The position numbers and the translations under genes are program-made. The notes beneath the pieces were generated by a model. That model was not told the origin of the DNA, searched no databases, and saw nothing but the letters and a program-made list of their open reading frames with translations. This document shows positions 54,768-64,000 of a DNA stretch of 64,000 nt, in pieces. Every line of letters begins with the position of its first letter. The stretch's first letter is position 1. This DNA comes from CAVWXT01 sp963759115 (GTDB lineage Bacteria > Planctomycetota > Planctomycetia > Pirellulales > Thermoguttaceae): the NCBI GenBank assembly GCA_963759115.1, contig CAVWXT010000005.1, positions 496,001 to 560,000 on the forward strand, in the 5' to 3' direction.

Positions 54768-55892
54768 CTACATGGGCCGTGATTCGTGCGGCGACAGCAC
54801 GCGGGCGCGGACGTACAGATCCCCGCCCACAGGCTGCACTTCCGGCGTCTCCAACTGCAGCGCGTCGGCAACCGCAGCGATGCCCTCACCGGCGACGGCT
54901 GTGCCGGCGGTCGCGCCGCTGAAGAGTTTCGGGGCGATGAAGACGCGGATCTCGTCGATCTGCCGGGCATCGATCAAACTGCCCAACAGGCGGCCGCCGC
55001 CTTCGACCAACACGTTGGTCAACTTCCGCCGGCCCAGTTCCCGCAGCAAGGCGTCCAGCCGGGTGGCGGGAGTCTCGCCCTCGCAGACGAACACTTCGCA
55101 GCCGGCATCGTTGAGCCGCTCGCGGTTGGCGGGGGGCGATGCCGCGCCGACGGCCACCAGCACCGGAGCTTCTCGCGCGGTTCGCACGAGCTGACTGTCG
55201 CTGCCCAACGCCGCGTGCGTATCGAGGACCACGCGGAGGGCGGTCCGCGGGCCAGGCGGCCGGGCCGTCAACAAGGGATCGTCCCGCACGGCCGTCTCCC
55301 GCCCCACCACGATCGCGTCCATCCGCCCGCGCAAGGCGTGAACGAGTTGCCGCGACTGCGGGCTGGAAATCCAGCGGCTCTCGCCGCTGCGCGTCGCCAT
55401 CTTGCCGTCGAGCGTCATGGCCCACTTGGCAATGATCCACGGCCGGCCGGTTTCGACGAGCTTCAGAAAAGGAGCGTTCAGCCGGCGGGCCTCCGTTTCC
55501 AGCAGGCCCACCTCCACGCTCGCGCCGCCGGCCCGCAGTTCGGCAATGCCGGCGCCCGGACTTGCGGGAAGGGGTCGGGCTGGGCGGCCACGACGCGGCG
55601 CACGCCCGCCGCCAACACGGCCCGCGTGCAGGGCGGGGTCTTGCCGACGTGGCAGCACGGTTCGAGCGTGACGTAGAGCGTGGCGCCGGCCGCACGGTCG
55701 CCGGCGATGCGCAGGGCCTCGACTTCGGCATGGGCTTCACCGAATCGCCGGTGCCAGCCCTCGCCGATGATCTCGGCCCCGCGAGCCACGACGCACCCCA
55801 CCATCGGGTTCGGTTCGACGAGAACCCTCTCCCCGGACGGCCAATTCCAGGGCGCGTCGCATGTGCCAGAGGTCGATTTCGTGTTGGTCCAT
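54768..55892 (-). CDS. ribD: bifunctional riboflavin biosynthesis protein RibD, two frameshifts
   Basis: About 374 residues in three frames. 55892 to about 55815: IDLWHMRRALELAVRGEG. About 55804-55570: deaminase domain with EAHAEVEAL (zinc His and proton-transfer Glu) and LEPCCHVGKTPPCTRAVL (zinc Cys pair). About 55560-54768: reductase domain with KWAMTLDGKMATRSGESRWI, VGRETAVRDDPLLTAR and LVEGGGRLLGSLI. Breaks near 55815 and 55560. RibD deaminates and then reduces the pyrimidine intermediate of riboflavin synthesis. No other rib gene is in the window. Confidence 0.92.
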
Positions 55893-56055
55893 GTCGGGGC
55901 CCACGGCTAGGGATCGATGGCTGGCAATCAGTGTACACCACCGGCGGGTACATGATAAGCGAGGCGGCGGAGCCGGTCGCACTCCAATATTTTTCCCGGC
56001 GAATTGATGCGGCCATTCTCCAGGAGCAGCCTGGGCGGCCACCATCGTCGTGCGG

Positions 56056-57387
56056 CTACTTCCTCTCAACCGCTTGCTCCAGTTCCACGCCGGTGGCCTG
56101 GATCGTGACCTCGGCGGGTAGGAACCCGGTATCCGAGTAGAACACGGAAAGGCCCTGGCTCTCCTTGTTGAACGAGATCGACCCGGCCATGCCTTCCAAG
56201 GCGGCGACCTCCTCTTTCCAGCCGTCTTTGGCGAACTGTTTTCGCCACGACTCGACCACCGCTTTTGCCTGCCCGGCGGCAACCTGAAACTCGATCCGGT
56301 TCTTCGTCAGCTTGACGTCCTTTGCGTCCGGGGGCAACGCCACCATCAGCTTCGGCAGCGGCTTGCTCCTTTCGGCCTTCCGCCGCTCGGCTTCGGCCTT
56401 GAGTTGCCCGTCGATCTCGGCCACTTGGGCGGCCAATTGATGCTTCAGCGAGACGCGGGTTTTGCCGTCCACGCCACGCATCTCCAGCGTGAGCATGTCC
56501 TTCTGCGGATTGCGGAAGATCAGCATGTCCTTGAAGTCGATCTTGAACGGGTTCTCCGTGGTGGCCTTCCAGTCGGCCTTGGCAAGCGTCTTGCGGTAGA
56601 AGTCGGCGATGTCGTGCTCGGTCGCCTTGCTGTCGAAGGAAAGTTGAGTCGTCACGTCGGCGTACTGCAGTTGGTCCGTGTCGGCCGGAGCGGGAAGATC
56701 CACCGACATCAGCACGGCGTTGTAGTCGATGACGGTCTTTCCTCCTTGAGCCGGCGCCGCTGATACGGTGGCGGCCAAACGGACGGCGTTCTGTTTGAAG
56801 AACTGCGTATTGCCGGCCGTGCCATAAGGTTGCCAGCCCTGTGCCACGAGCAGCTTGCGACAGGCATCCGCCGTCTGGTCCACCGAGGCGTCCTTGATGT
56901 ATGCGGTGCTGACCGGCCCGCCAAAAAATGGCTTGACCCCTGGGGGCACGGGCAGTTTGCCCAGCTCCACGTTTCCGTGACTGGTAAGCGTGACACTCGT
57001 CGCATCCGCCTCACCAGTTGGATAGGCAGACATCGACAACAAGAAACCATCGCGGGCAAACGTGACGCTGGCGTCCTGGTCCGAGACGTACCCGCCAGGC
57101 AGCTCCTTCCACTGTTTGTCGAGAAGTTGCTTGCGATGGAACTCAAGAACACTCTTCACCGTGCCCTGGGCCGTGTAAGACAGCCCAGCCAGGTTGCGGT
57201 GTTGTACGTCTTTGGCGCCGGCCATCAGCGGGAACGTCGCCAAGTCGATCGCCTTGGCGGCTTCGGCAACGGTAGCCGGCGAGCCGGAGGGGACGTCCGC
57301 GGCCTGAGCAGCCAGTGGTCCGGCGATTCCCCAAAGCATGGCGATGAGAGAGAGCATCGACCGGCGGTTCTTCGAGCGAGATCGCAT
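56056..57387 (-). CDS. secreted repeat protein, conserved hypothetical
   Basis: A 443-residue protein with signal peptide RRSMLSLIAMLWGIAGPLAAQA. The mature part contains at least three copies of a domain of about 100 residues that shares the patterns FYRKTLAKADWKATTE, FHRKQLLDKQWKELPGG and WRKQFAKDGWKEEVAALEG: a helix ending in Trp followed by a beta segment. A lysine-rich coiled stretch (QLKAEAERRKAERSKP) separates the second and last copies. The fold is unknown; such repeats occur in planctomycete envelope proteins. It is divergent from the heparinase operon. Confidence 0.72.
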   Translation of the reverse strand: MRSRSKNRRSMLSLIAMLWGIAGPLAAQAADVPSGSPATVAEAAKAIDLATFPLMAGAKDVQHRNLAGLSYTAQGTVKSVLEFHRKQLLDKQWKELPGGYVSDQDASVTFARDGFLLSMSAYPTGEADATSVTLTSHGNVELGKLPVPPGVKPFFGGPVSTAYIKDASVDQTADACRKLLVAQGWQPYGTAGNTQFFKQNAVRLAATVSAAPAQGGKTVIDYNAVLMSVDLPAPADTDQLQYADVTTQLSFDSKATEHDIADFYRKTLAKADWKATTENPFKIDFKDMLIFRNPQKDMLTLEMRGVDGKTRVSLKHQLAAQVAEIDGQLKAEAERRKAERSKPLPKLMVALPPDAKDVKLTKNRIEFQVAAGQAKAVVESWRKQFAKDGWKEEVAALEGMAGSISFNKESQGLSVFYSDTGFLPAEVTIQATGVELEQAVERK

Positions 57388-57798
57388 TGTGTCGTCCTCA
57401 ACGAGTGCGGATTGCGGAGAGTTGCCAGCGGTTCCCGACTTTGCCCAATGTTAGGCCGGAAACGCGATATCGGCAAAAGAGAGCCAGCCCACCGGAATCG
57501 CAACTGGCAACCCCCGGCGGCATTACGTCGACAATCGCTTCTCGCTTGTCGTTGCGAGGACTCTTCGCCTGAAATGACCGTCCGGGCCACAGTTTTCGTC
57601 AGGATGCGTCACCTTTTCGCAAGGGACAGCCTTGGCGGCCTCGCAGTGTGCGGCCACCGCTATGGCACCTTACCCGCTTCAAGTCGGCCATGCCGTTCGG
57701 ATAGGCCTCATACTCCCCCTTGCCGTGCCGGGGACGGTCGAGGAGACTGGTGGGGTGGAACGTCGTGACGTGCAGACCTGATCCGGGAGGACGCCACC
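57388..57798. other. intergenic region upstream of the polysaccharide operon
   Basis: In 411 bp the only feature is a 39-codon plus-strand frame, ATG 57662 to TGA 57779-57781 (MAPYPLQVGHAVRIGLILPL...), ending 10 nt before the heparinase ribosome site GGGAGG. It could be a leader peptide or a gene remnant; no homology is recognised. Confidence 0.35.
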
Positions 57799-59851
57799 TT
57801 GGCCGCCGGCCGCCTCGACTGTGAAGAATCGCCGAGCTACGAGAGCCACGAAAGGCTTGATGCGCGGGAGCGACGCCGCGGCGAGCTTAGCCGCCGCCTG
57901 GCCGATCTGCTGGCGGAGTTGGCGGCCTTCCCCCCAGGCGGGCGAATCAACTGGTACCGGCAGAATCGCGGCGACTGGTTCTTCGCGGCCGCCGACGTGC
58001 CGGCCCGAATCCGTCTGCTCGACCAGTGTTTGCCGGCACGACAACAGGAAATTGTGGATGCCGCTGCCCGAATCGTGCGTCACGAGTTCGACATCCTCGG
58101 CAGCGGCCCAACGCCGCTGGGCGACCCCATCGACTGGCAGCGGGACTTCAAGTCCGGAATCCGTTGGCGCGGGGACGTGATCTACCCAACTTGGAACTGG
58201 CGCAAGGTTGACCGGGGAACGGGCGAAGAAACCTATCCGGGGCACTTCTACTCGATCGACGACCCGTCCGACCTGAAGGTTCCTTGGGACCTCTCCTCGT
58301 TCTTCCACCTCGCCGTTCTGGGCGAAGCCTTCTGCCAGACCGGCGACGATGCCTATGCCCGGGAAGTCCTCGCTCAGCTTGGCAACTGGGTCGAGGAGAA
58401 CCCCTTTCCGCGCGGCGTGAACTGGACCTGCGCGATGGTGGTGGGCATCCGATTGGCAAACCTGACCTTCGCGCTGCGGCTCATCGAGGCGTGTGCCGGC
58501 CACGCGGAGTTCATGGACCGGATGGGGGTCGAGTCGATCGTGCGGCACGTCCAATTCATTCTTGACGATCTTGAAATCGACGAAGACGGCCGCCGCAACA
58601 ATCACTACTTGAACAATCTGGTAGGGCTTGCCTTCGGCGCCGCCGAGTTGGCCCGACATCCCGCCGGGACCGCGCTGTTGGAGTTCGTACACTACGAAAT
58701 CGAGGGCGAATTGTCGGTGCAGTTCTCGCCGGACGGCACGCACTACGAGGGCAGCGTCCCCTACCATCGCTTCGCGACCGAGAGCGTGCTGCTGGCAACT
58801 CTGCTGTTGGAGCGAAACGGGCGCGGACTCTCGCCCGCCGCCGAGGCGCAGCTCGGCCGCGCAGCTCCGCTTCCTCGACGTGTACACCAAGCCTAACGGC
58901 CTGGCGCCCCAGGTCGGCGACAACGACAATGGGCGTATCCTGGTGCTCCATGACTACGTTGGGCAGGAATACCGGGATCACCGCCACATCCTGGCCGTCG
59001 GCGCTTGTCGTCTCGACGGGCCATGCCTGACCACGGACGTGTCCGACCAGTCGGCCGACACCATTTGGCTTTTGGGAAGACCGGCGCCCGGCAGGGATTC
59101 TCTCCGTTCGGCGTGGCCCGTCGCAGGTCTGTATCCTCACAATGGCTACGCCGTAGCCAAAACGGCCGAGGCGAGTCTGATCGTGCGCTGCGGCCCGATC
59201 AACGCCATGTCAGGCGGCGGCCACAACCACTGCGATCAGCTTTCCTTCGAGTGCCAGGATTGTGGCGAGGACCTGATCGTCGATCCCGGCGCGATGGTGT
59301 ATAGCGCCGATGCTGCCGCACGAAACGCCTATCGCTCGACGGCCGCCCACAATGTCGTGCAACTGGACGATCGCCAGCAGCAGGCGTTCGATCCGCGCGA
59401 CCTGTTCGCCATGCAGGACCGCTGCCAGGCCGCGGTGGATCTGTGGAAAACCGACGCCGAAGGCGTCTGCTTCCGCGGGCATCATCTGGGCTATGCGGAA
59501 CTGGGATGGCGCGTGGAACGAGAAATCGCTTGGGATTTGGCGCAGGCTCGTCTCCAGGTTACGGACGTCGTTGCTCCGACCCGTTCCAAGCCGTCTGGAG
59601 AGGTTTTCTGCGGCCGGCTGCACCTGGCGGCAGGCGTCACCGCCGTGGAGCGATCGCCCACCGCCCTTGACTTGCGAACCTCGCGCCACCGCTGGCGGCT
59701 GTGTTTCAGCGGCGACCTGACGATCGCACTCGTCCCAGGACACGTGTCGCCGAGCTACGGCATCGAGTTTCCGGCCACCATTGTCGAGTACCGCTTTCCT
59801 GCCTTGGGCGTTCGAAACGCATGTCTGACCATCGAGCGAGCCACGCCATGA
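57799..59851 (+). CDS. heparinase II/III-family polysaccharide lyase, one frameshift
   Basis: About 683 residues; TTG start at 57799 with GGGAGG at 8 nt. The N-terminal part (to about residue 365) is an alpha/alpha toroid: WYRQNRGDWFFAAADVPARI, DLSSFFHLAVLGEAFCQTGD, GVNWTCAMVVGIRLANL and GRRNNHYLNNLVGLAFGAAEL, ending with FSPDGTHYEGSVPYHRF. After a break near 58860 the beta-sandwich domain follows with MSGGGHNHCDQLSFECQDCG (the metal/catalytic His region), DLIVDPGAMVYSAD and NAYRSTAAHNVVQLD. Members cleave uronic-acid-containing polysaccharides such as heparin or heparosan. No signal peptide is seen, so the substrate may be taken up as oligosaccharides. It overlaps the next gene by 4 nt. Confidence 0.87.
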
Positions 59852-61050
59852 GCAAGATGGGTTTCCGACAACTCGCCGAGTATCTTCAGGGCGAACTGTA
59901 CGACCGCGTCGTGCCGTTCTGGCTGCGGCACGCCGTCGATCGCCAATACGGCGGGCTGCTGACGTGTCTGGACGAGCAGGGGCAGATACTCTCCACCGAC
60001 AAGTATCTCTGGTCCCAGACCCGCGCCCTGTGGGTCTTCGCCACGTTGGCGGCCCGACGCCCTGGCAGCGAATATCGCGAGGCGGCCGATCGGCTGTACG
60101 ACTTCTGTGTCCGCTTCGGCCGGAACCCGCGCGGCCAATGGGTCTTCCGCGTGTCGCGGCAGGGCGACGTGCTCCAGGATGCCGACAGCATCTACACCGA
60201 CGGCTTTGCCTTGCTGGGCCTGTCGGCCTATTTTCGACTGACGCAGTCGGCTCCGTGCCAAGAATTGATCCATGCGACGTACGAATCGGTGAGCGCCCGA
60301 TTGGCTCAGCCGGGATCATACGGAATCTTTCCCTACGAGTTGCCGCCGGGCACGAAGGCCCACGGCATCAGAATGCTCTTTTCGCTGGCGTTCTGGGAGG
60401 CGGGGCTTGCCCTGGGTGAGTCTCGCCTCCAAGAGCACGGCCTTCGCCTGGCCCAGGAGATATTGGATCACTTTGTTTCCCAAAAGGATCGGGCCGTCAT
60501 CGAGTTCCTCGACCTGGAGAATCGGCGGCTACCCGGCGCGATCGGACAGTGTTGTCTGCCGGGCCACGCCTTTGAGAGCATGTGGGCGCTGATCCATATC
60601 TTCCGGCAGTCCGGCCGGCGCGAGGACATCGCCCGCTGCGGCGAGGTGATTCGCTGGCACTTGGATAAGGGGTGGGACGAACAGTGGGGCGGCATCTACC
60701 TGGCCATCGACCTGGCGGGCGGAAAGCCCTATTGGCCCTATGCCGACTACAAGCCGTGGTGGGTGGCTGTGGAAGCGATGTATGCCGTGCTGTTGGCCTA
60801 TGCCGAGCTTCGCGAGAGATGGTGCCTGGACTGGTATGAGCGCGTCCACAATTACGCCTTCACGCATTACCCGGTGCGCCCGAACGGCGAATGGCGCAAC
60901 CGCTTGGGTCGCCGTGGGCAGCCGGTCGACGACGTGCTCGCCCTGCCGGTGAAGGACCCGTTCCATTTGCCGCGTGCCTTGCTGTATGCTGAAGAGCTGT
61001 TGCCGCGACTCGGCGATGACCCGGCCGTCATGGATTTGGTGACTCCGTGA
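59848..61050 (+). CDS. AGE-family (N-acylglucosamine 2-epimerase-like) sugar epimerase/isomerase
   Basis: A 400-residue alpha/alpha-barrel enzyme starting at ATG 59848, inside the ATGA that ends the lyase gene. VVPFWLRHAVDRQYGGLLTC, LWSQTRALWVFATLAARRPG, YTDGFALLGLSAYFRLTQ and the catalytic-His motif LPGHAFESMWALIHIF match the AGE/mannose-epimerase family; YADYKPWWVAVEAMYAVLLA is the second conserved stretch. It epimerises or isomerises a sugar released by the lyase, for example a hexosamine or an unsaturated uronate derivative. Cytoplasmic. The stop overlaps the start of the transporter gene. Confidence 0.9.
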   Translation: MSKMGFRQLAEYLQGELYDRVVPFWLRHAVDRQYGGLLTCLDEQGQILSTDKYLWSQTRALWVFATLAARRPGSEYREAADRLYDFCVRFGRNPRGQWVFRVSRQGDVLQDADSIYTDGFALLGLSAYFRLTQSAPCQELIHATYESVSARLAQPGSYGIFPYELPPGTKAHGIRMLFSLAFWEAGLALGESRLQEHGLRLAQEILDHFVSQKDRAVIEFLDLENRRLPGAIGQCCLPGHAFESMWALIHIFRQSGRREDIARCGEVIRWHLDKGWDEQWGGIYLAIDLAGGKPYWPYADYKPWWVAVEAMYAVLLAYAELRERWCLDWYERVHNYAFTHYPVRPNGEWRNRLGRRGQPVDDVLALPVKDPFHLPRALLYAEELLPRLGDDPAVMDLVTP

Positions 61051-62389
61051 TGCGAGCGACGAAGAATCCGCCGACGGCCTGCGGTCCCGTGTTTGATGCC
61101 GGAAACGGGGACGCTCTGCAAGGCGCCGCCGCCTGGCGGTGGTGGGTTTGCGTCTTGCTGTTCCTGGCTACTGTGTTGAACTATATGGATCGCCAGGCCA
61201 TGGCGATCTGTTCCACGTCGATCTGCCGCGAGTTCGGGCTGTCCAACGAGGGATTTGGCGGGTTGCTGGCCGCGTTTCGATGGACCTACGCCGTGGTGCA
61301 ACTCCCCGCGGGATGGCTGGCCGACCGCTGTCCGGTCAGGGGCACCTACGCCCTGGCCGTCGCACTCTGGTCGCTGGCCGGCGCGGCGGCCGGTTGGGTC
61401 TCCAGGCGCGGATGCTGGCCGGGATGCGGGCGATGCTCGGCGCGGGCGAGGCCTTCAACACGCCGTGCGCGCTTCGCGTCACTGCCAACGTGCTCCCCCC
61501 GGCGGATCGTGCGCTGGGCAACGGGCTGTTCAATAGCGGCGCCGCGGCGGGCGCACTGATCGCCCCCTTGTTGATTTCCCCGATCGCCGATGCCTGGGGC
61601 TGGCGCTGGGCATTCCTTACCGTCGGCGGCCTTGGCGCCGGCTGGATCGTGCTCTGGCTCGGCTTCACCCGCTCGCGCTGCGTGGAAGGCTCATCCACTG
61701 GGAAAAAGGGGACACTCCCCATTTGTGCTCCCGGTCGGGGACTGTCCCCTTTTTCCTCCCTGGGCGAGCAGTTGGCGGCAACCCTCGGCCATCCCGCGTT
61801 CTGGTTGCTGGCAATCGCCTCCGCCACTATCAATCCGTGCTGGTATTTCTGCTCCGATTGGATTCCCAAGTACATGCACGACCAGCGCGGCTTCGCCGAA
61901 CTGAGCGCGGGGCTCATCACGATCCCGATCTTTCTCGGGGCGGACGTGGGAAACCTGGCCGGCGGCGCGGCCGCCAAGCTCCTGGCAACTCGGCAATGGC
62001 CCGTGCGGCGGGCTCGGGCCGCCACCAGCTTCATCGCCGCCGCGCTGATCGTGCCGGTCGGCGCCGTCGGGTATGTCGCCAATCCCTATCTCAGCATTGC
62101 CCTGCTGGCGGCGGCGGCCTTCGGCATCATGGCCCTGATGGCCAATTACCTGGCGGCCATTCAAGGGTTCTCCCTGGCCAGGGTCGGCTTCGTGGCAGGC
62201 ATCCTGGGCGCAATCGCAAACGTGATGGGCGCCGTGGCCAGCCTGCTGATCGGACGCTACGTCGACCACAGCGGCCACTACAACCTCGTCTTCCTCATGG
62301 TAGCCGTGACTCCCCTGGCCGGCATGGCGGCCGTGGTCGCCGCCGATGCGCTGGTCGCCAAAACTCCTACTCCTGCCGACGAACCATGA
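61050..62389 (+). CDS. MFS transporter of anion:cation symporter type (ACS), frameshift and embedded palindrome
   Basis: About 446 residues, 12 helices. Start ATG 61050 (or GTG 61047). WWVCVLLFLATVLNYMDRQAMAIC is the ACS/hexuronate-transporter N-terminus (DRQ motif) and WLADRCPVRGTYALA the loop 2-3 motif. A single-base break near 61410 separates it from the rest (MLAGMRAMLGAGEAFNTPCAL, then WGWRWAFLTVGGLGAGWIVL). In the central loop a REP palindrome (61701-61756) is read in frame as GKKGTLPICAPGRGLSPFSS, about 20 extra residues. Likely imports sugar acids made by the lyase. It overlaps the next gene by 4 nt. Confidence 0.87.
61701..61756. repeat. REP palindrome, GGGGACAGTCCCC family, copy 3 (inside a coding sequence)
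   Basis: Arms GGAAAAAGGGGACACTCCCC (61701-61720) and its reverse complement with one mismatch (61737-61756). The length is compatible with the reading frame, and the sequence is translated within the MFS transporter. Confidence 0.7.
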
Positions 62390-63474
62390 CGACACTCTCC
62401 TACAAACCGAACTATCAGGCAGTCTTGGAGCGGCTTCCGCGCTGTATGAGCGTCGGGCGGGCGACCGGATTCTCGCCGCCCTGGCCGTGCCAAGCCCGAC
62501 GATCGCCGAGTTCGCGCGGCAGCACCCCGATGCCGGGTGCGGCTATCCCGATCCCCACGAGCGGGCCGATTTTTGGGACCGCCTGTTGGCCGAGTGCGTA
62601 GCCGTTGAAGACGACTCGATGCCCAGCGCCTATCTCAGCGAGTTCGATCAGGGGCTGTATGGCGGCCTGCTGGGCGGAGAGGTCCGCTTCATGGCCCATC
62701 CCGACGTGGGCTGGATCTCCTCGATGGTCCCGCCGCTGTTGAAGGATTGGTCGGAGTTTGACCGGCTCCGCTTCGACCGCTCGCACCCCTGGTGGCAGCG
62801 ATACCTGCGGCAACTCGATATCTTCGTCGAACGCAGCCGCGGCAAATGGGGCATCAGCCACTTCATTCTGATCGACGCCATGAACTTCGTGTTCGAGCTG
62901 GTGGGCGCTACCCGCGCGTACCTCAGCGTCGAGGAATGTCCCGAGCAGGTGCGCCGCGCGATCGACTTTGCCTACGAGTTGAACGTCGCCGTGCAGCGGA
63001 CGTTCTTCGAGGCGGTGCCCCTTTTCGAGGGCGGCACCTTCAGCAATTTCGCCCAGTGGATTCCCGGCCGCGTCGTCTCCGAAAGCCTCGACCCTTATCA
63101 CATGACCTCGGTGGCCTATTTCGAGAAGTGGGGCCGCGAACCGGCCGAGCGGATTCTCGCCGCGTTCGACGGCGGCGTGATCCACGTCCACGGCAACGGC
63201 CGGCACTTGCTCAAGGCGGCCTCGACGATCCGCGGCCTGAAGGCGATTCTGTTGTTGGACGACATCGGCTTTCCACCGGCATTCGACGTGCTGGTGGAGG
63301 CTGAAGGCGCGGGTGGGCGACCTGCCGGTGGCCGTGCTCGCCGACTATCCGCGGTTTGCCGAACGGCTCCGCCGCCACGACTTGCCCGGCGGAGTCATGT
63401 ATCGGGTGAGCAACGTTCCCGACGCGGCCGCAGCCAACCGCTTGATGGAGCAGGTGCGGGACTATCGGCTATGA
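62386..63474 (+). CDS. URO-D-like fold protein of the polysaccharide operon, two frameshifts
   Basis: About 362 residues: MTTLSYKPNYQAVLERL, then a break near 62435, then LYERRAGDRILAALAVPSPT to EAEGA, a break near 63310, then DLPVAVLADYPRFAERLRRH, ending VRDYRL at 63474. The start overlaps the MFS stop (ATGA). GGTFSNFAQWIPGRVVSESLDPYHM, and ILAAFDGGVIHVHGNGRHLL resemble the uroporphyrinogen-decarboxylase superfamily, which includes corrinoid methyltransferases, but I see no complete catalytic signature. The gene's place suggests a step in sugar catabolism or demethylation; the assignment is tentative. Confidence 0.65.
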
Positions 63475-63634
63475 CACGTTCCCTTGCCGCGGCCGGCTGA
63501 TTTCGTCGGGAAAACGCGGTGAGTACGTTCGTCTGATCAAACTGTGTTGGAAACTGTACCCTTGATGAGACGGAGGCCGATGCTGGATGCGGGTGGAAGG
63601 GCGCCGACACCTTTGGTTCGTGCTCGCCAAGTGG

Positions 63635-63663
63635 TTGAGCAGACTTGCTGGATCGGGTATAAT
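63635..63663 (+). promoter_or_regulatory. sigma-70-type promoter
   Basis: TTGAGC (63635-63640), 17-nt spacer, TATAAT (63658-63663); the -10 box is a perfect consensus. It lies 57 nt upstream of the ATG at 63720. The rest of 63475-63719 holds nothing else recognisable. Confidence 0.7.
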
Positions 63664-63719
63664 TTAGTAACCGGAACTGGTGCTGCAATAGGCCTGTTGG
63701 GTGTAGGGAGCCCATCGTC

Positions 63720-64000
63720 ATGGCCCACGAACGCGCGAAGGAGAGGCTTCTGCGTGCCGCTACGTTTCCAGAGCGTGCCAAGGCGGTTCGCACGGCAATC
63801 GCGTTGGGGATGCCGCTGGCTGAGATCGAGGAGTTCCTCGACTACTTGGACGCGACCAAGACGCCCGGCGAAGCGCCGGTGTCTTTGTCATTGCGGGCGG
63901 CCCCATCCGGCGTGCCGGCAACGGCCACGATTGGGCCGCGAAGCAAGAGCCGTCTGACCGGGACTCGGTGGATAGCCGTCTATGCAACCCTTGCCGCCAG
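63720..64000 (+). CDS. small hypothetical protein, C-terminus outside window
   Basis: Open from ATG 63720 (GGGAG at 9 nt) to the right edge without a stop, so at least 93 residues. The N-terminal 45 residues form two charged helices (AHERAKERLLRAATFPERAK, AVRTAIALGMPLAEIEEFLD); the following part is Pro/Ala/Ser-rich (TKTPGEAPVSLSLRAAPSG). It looks like a cytoplasmic helical protein with a flexible linker. A good promoter precedes it. Family unknown. Confidence 0.6.
   Translation, partial: MAHERAKERLLRAATFPERAKAVRTAIALGMPLAEIEEFLDYLDATKTPGEAPVSLSLRAAPSGVPATATIGPRSKSRLTGTRWIAVYATLAA

Noticed and set aside
57662..57781. 39-codon frame before the heparinase gene
   Set aside because: No ribosome site and no recognisable homology; mentioned only in the intergenic entry.
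1..64000. CRISPR arrays, tRNA and rRNA genes
   Set aside because: I looked for regularly spaced direct repeats and for clover-leaf or rRNA signatures and saw none; the repeats present are palindromic or short tandem types. A tRNAscan or Infernal run would be needed for certainty.

Overview
The window looks like a chromosomal segment of a GC-rich planctomycete, probably near the Pirellulales; no rRNA is present to prove it. The indications are a DUF1559-type protein at the left edge, an ECF sigma factor with a transmembrane partner, a BlaI/M56-peptidase pair whose protease carries an STN-like tail, a BBP7-like outer-membrane barrel, several secreted proteins of planctomycete style, and many palindromic intergenic repeats. 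Housekeeping genes (ftsY, nusB, fmt, fabZ, ctaB, ribD, proC, efpL) are interleaved with accessory genes.

Layout. 1-3.9 kb (minus): ECF sigma factor, anti-sigma-like membrane protein, two secreted proteins. 4.1-6.9 kb (plus): tandem duplicated DegT-type aminotransferases with Tat signals. 7.1-8.1 kb: nucleotide-sugar epimerase. 8.3-10.8 kb: an ORF-less group II intron split by an ISL3-type insertion sequence. 11.2-13.4 kb: fused membrane/spermidine-synthase-like protein. 13.7-18 kb: secreted Tyr/Gly-rich protein, TMTC-like TPR membrane protein, FAD oxidoreductase. 18-23.2 kb: FtsK/SpoIIIE-type ATPase with two small WXG100-like proteins and a helical protein, a reduced type VII secretion-like locus, followed upstream by efpL. 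25-27.6 kb: proC and a helical-repeat secreted protein. 27.8-30 kb: a palindrome-rich MITE-like element interrupted by a group IIC intron that encodes a reverse transcriptase. 30-37.7 kb: rhaB, heme-c sensor kinase, fmt, a 32-residue basic protein, fabZ, ctaB, PadR and a membrane protein. 38-45.2 kb: ftsY, nusB, a probable mobile-element ORF, acyltransferase, Gfo/Idh/MocA dehydrogenase, CPBP protease. 45.7-51.2 kb: BBP7-like barrel, a second ORF-less intron, M56 protease-STN fusion with BlaI. 51.4-57.4 kb: an intron-free copy of the MITE-like element, ABC exporter, small lipoprotein, ribD, secreted repeat protein. 57.8-63.5 kb: a tightly overlapping operon for polysaccharide use (heparinase-like lyase, AGE-family epimerase, MFS transporter, URO-D-like protein).

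The most informative internal comparisons are between mobile elements. The two ORF-less introns are nearly identical. One carries the IS with an 8-bp target duplication and the other supplies the empty site. The RT-bearing intron and the element at 51.4 kb form a second filled/empty pair that fixes the intron ends. All three introns sit 3-5 nt after a perfect hairpin.

At least sixteen otherwise intact genes contain single-base frameshifts, many fixed by restoring one G or C. This looks more like uncorrected read errors than mass pseudogenisation, so such genes are given as single features with the frameshift noted.
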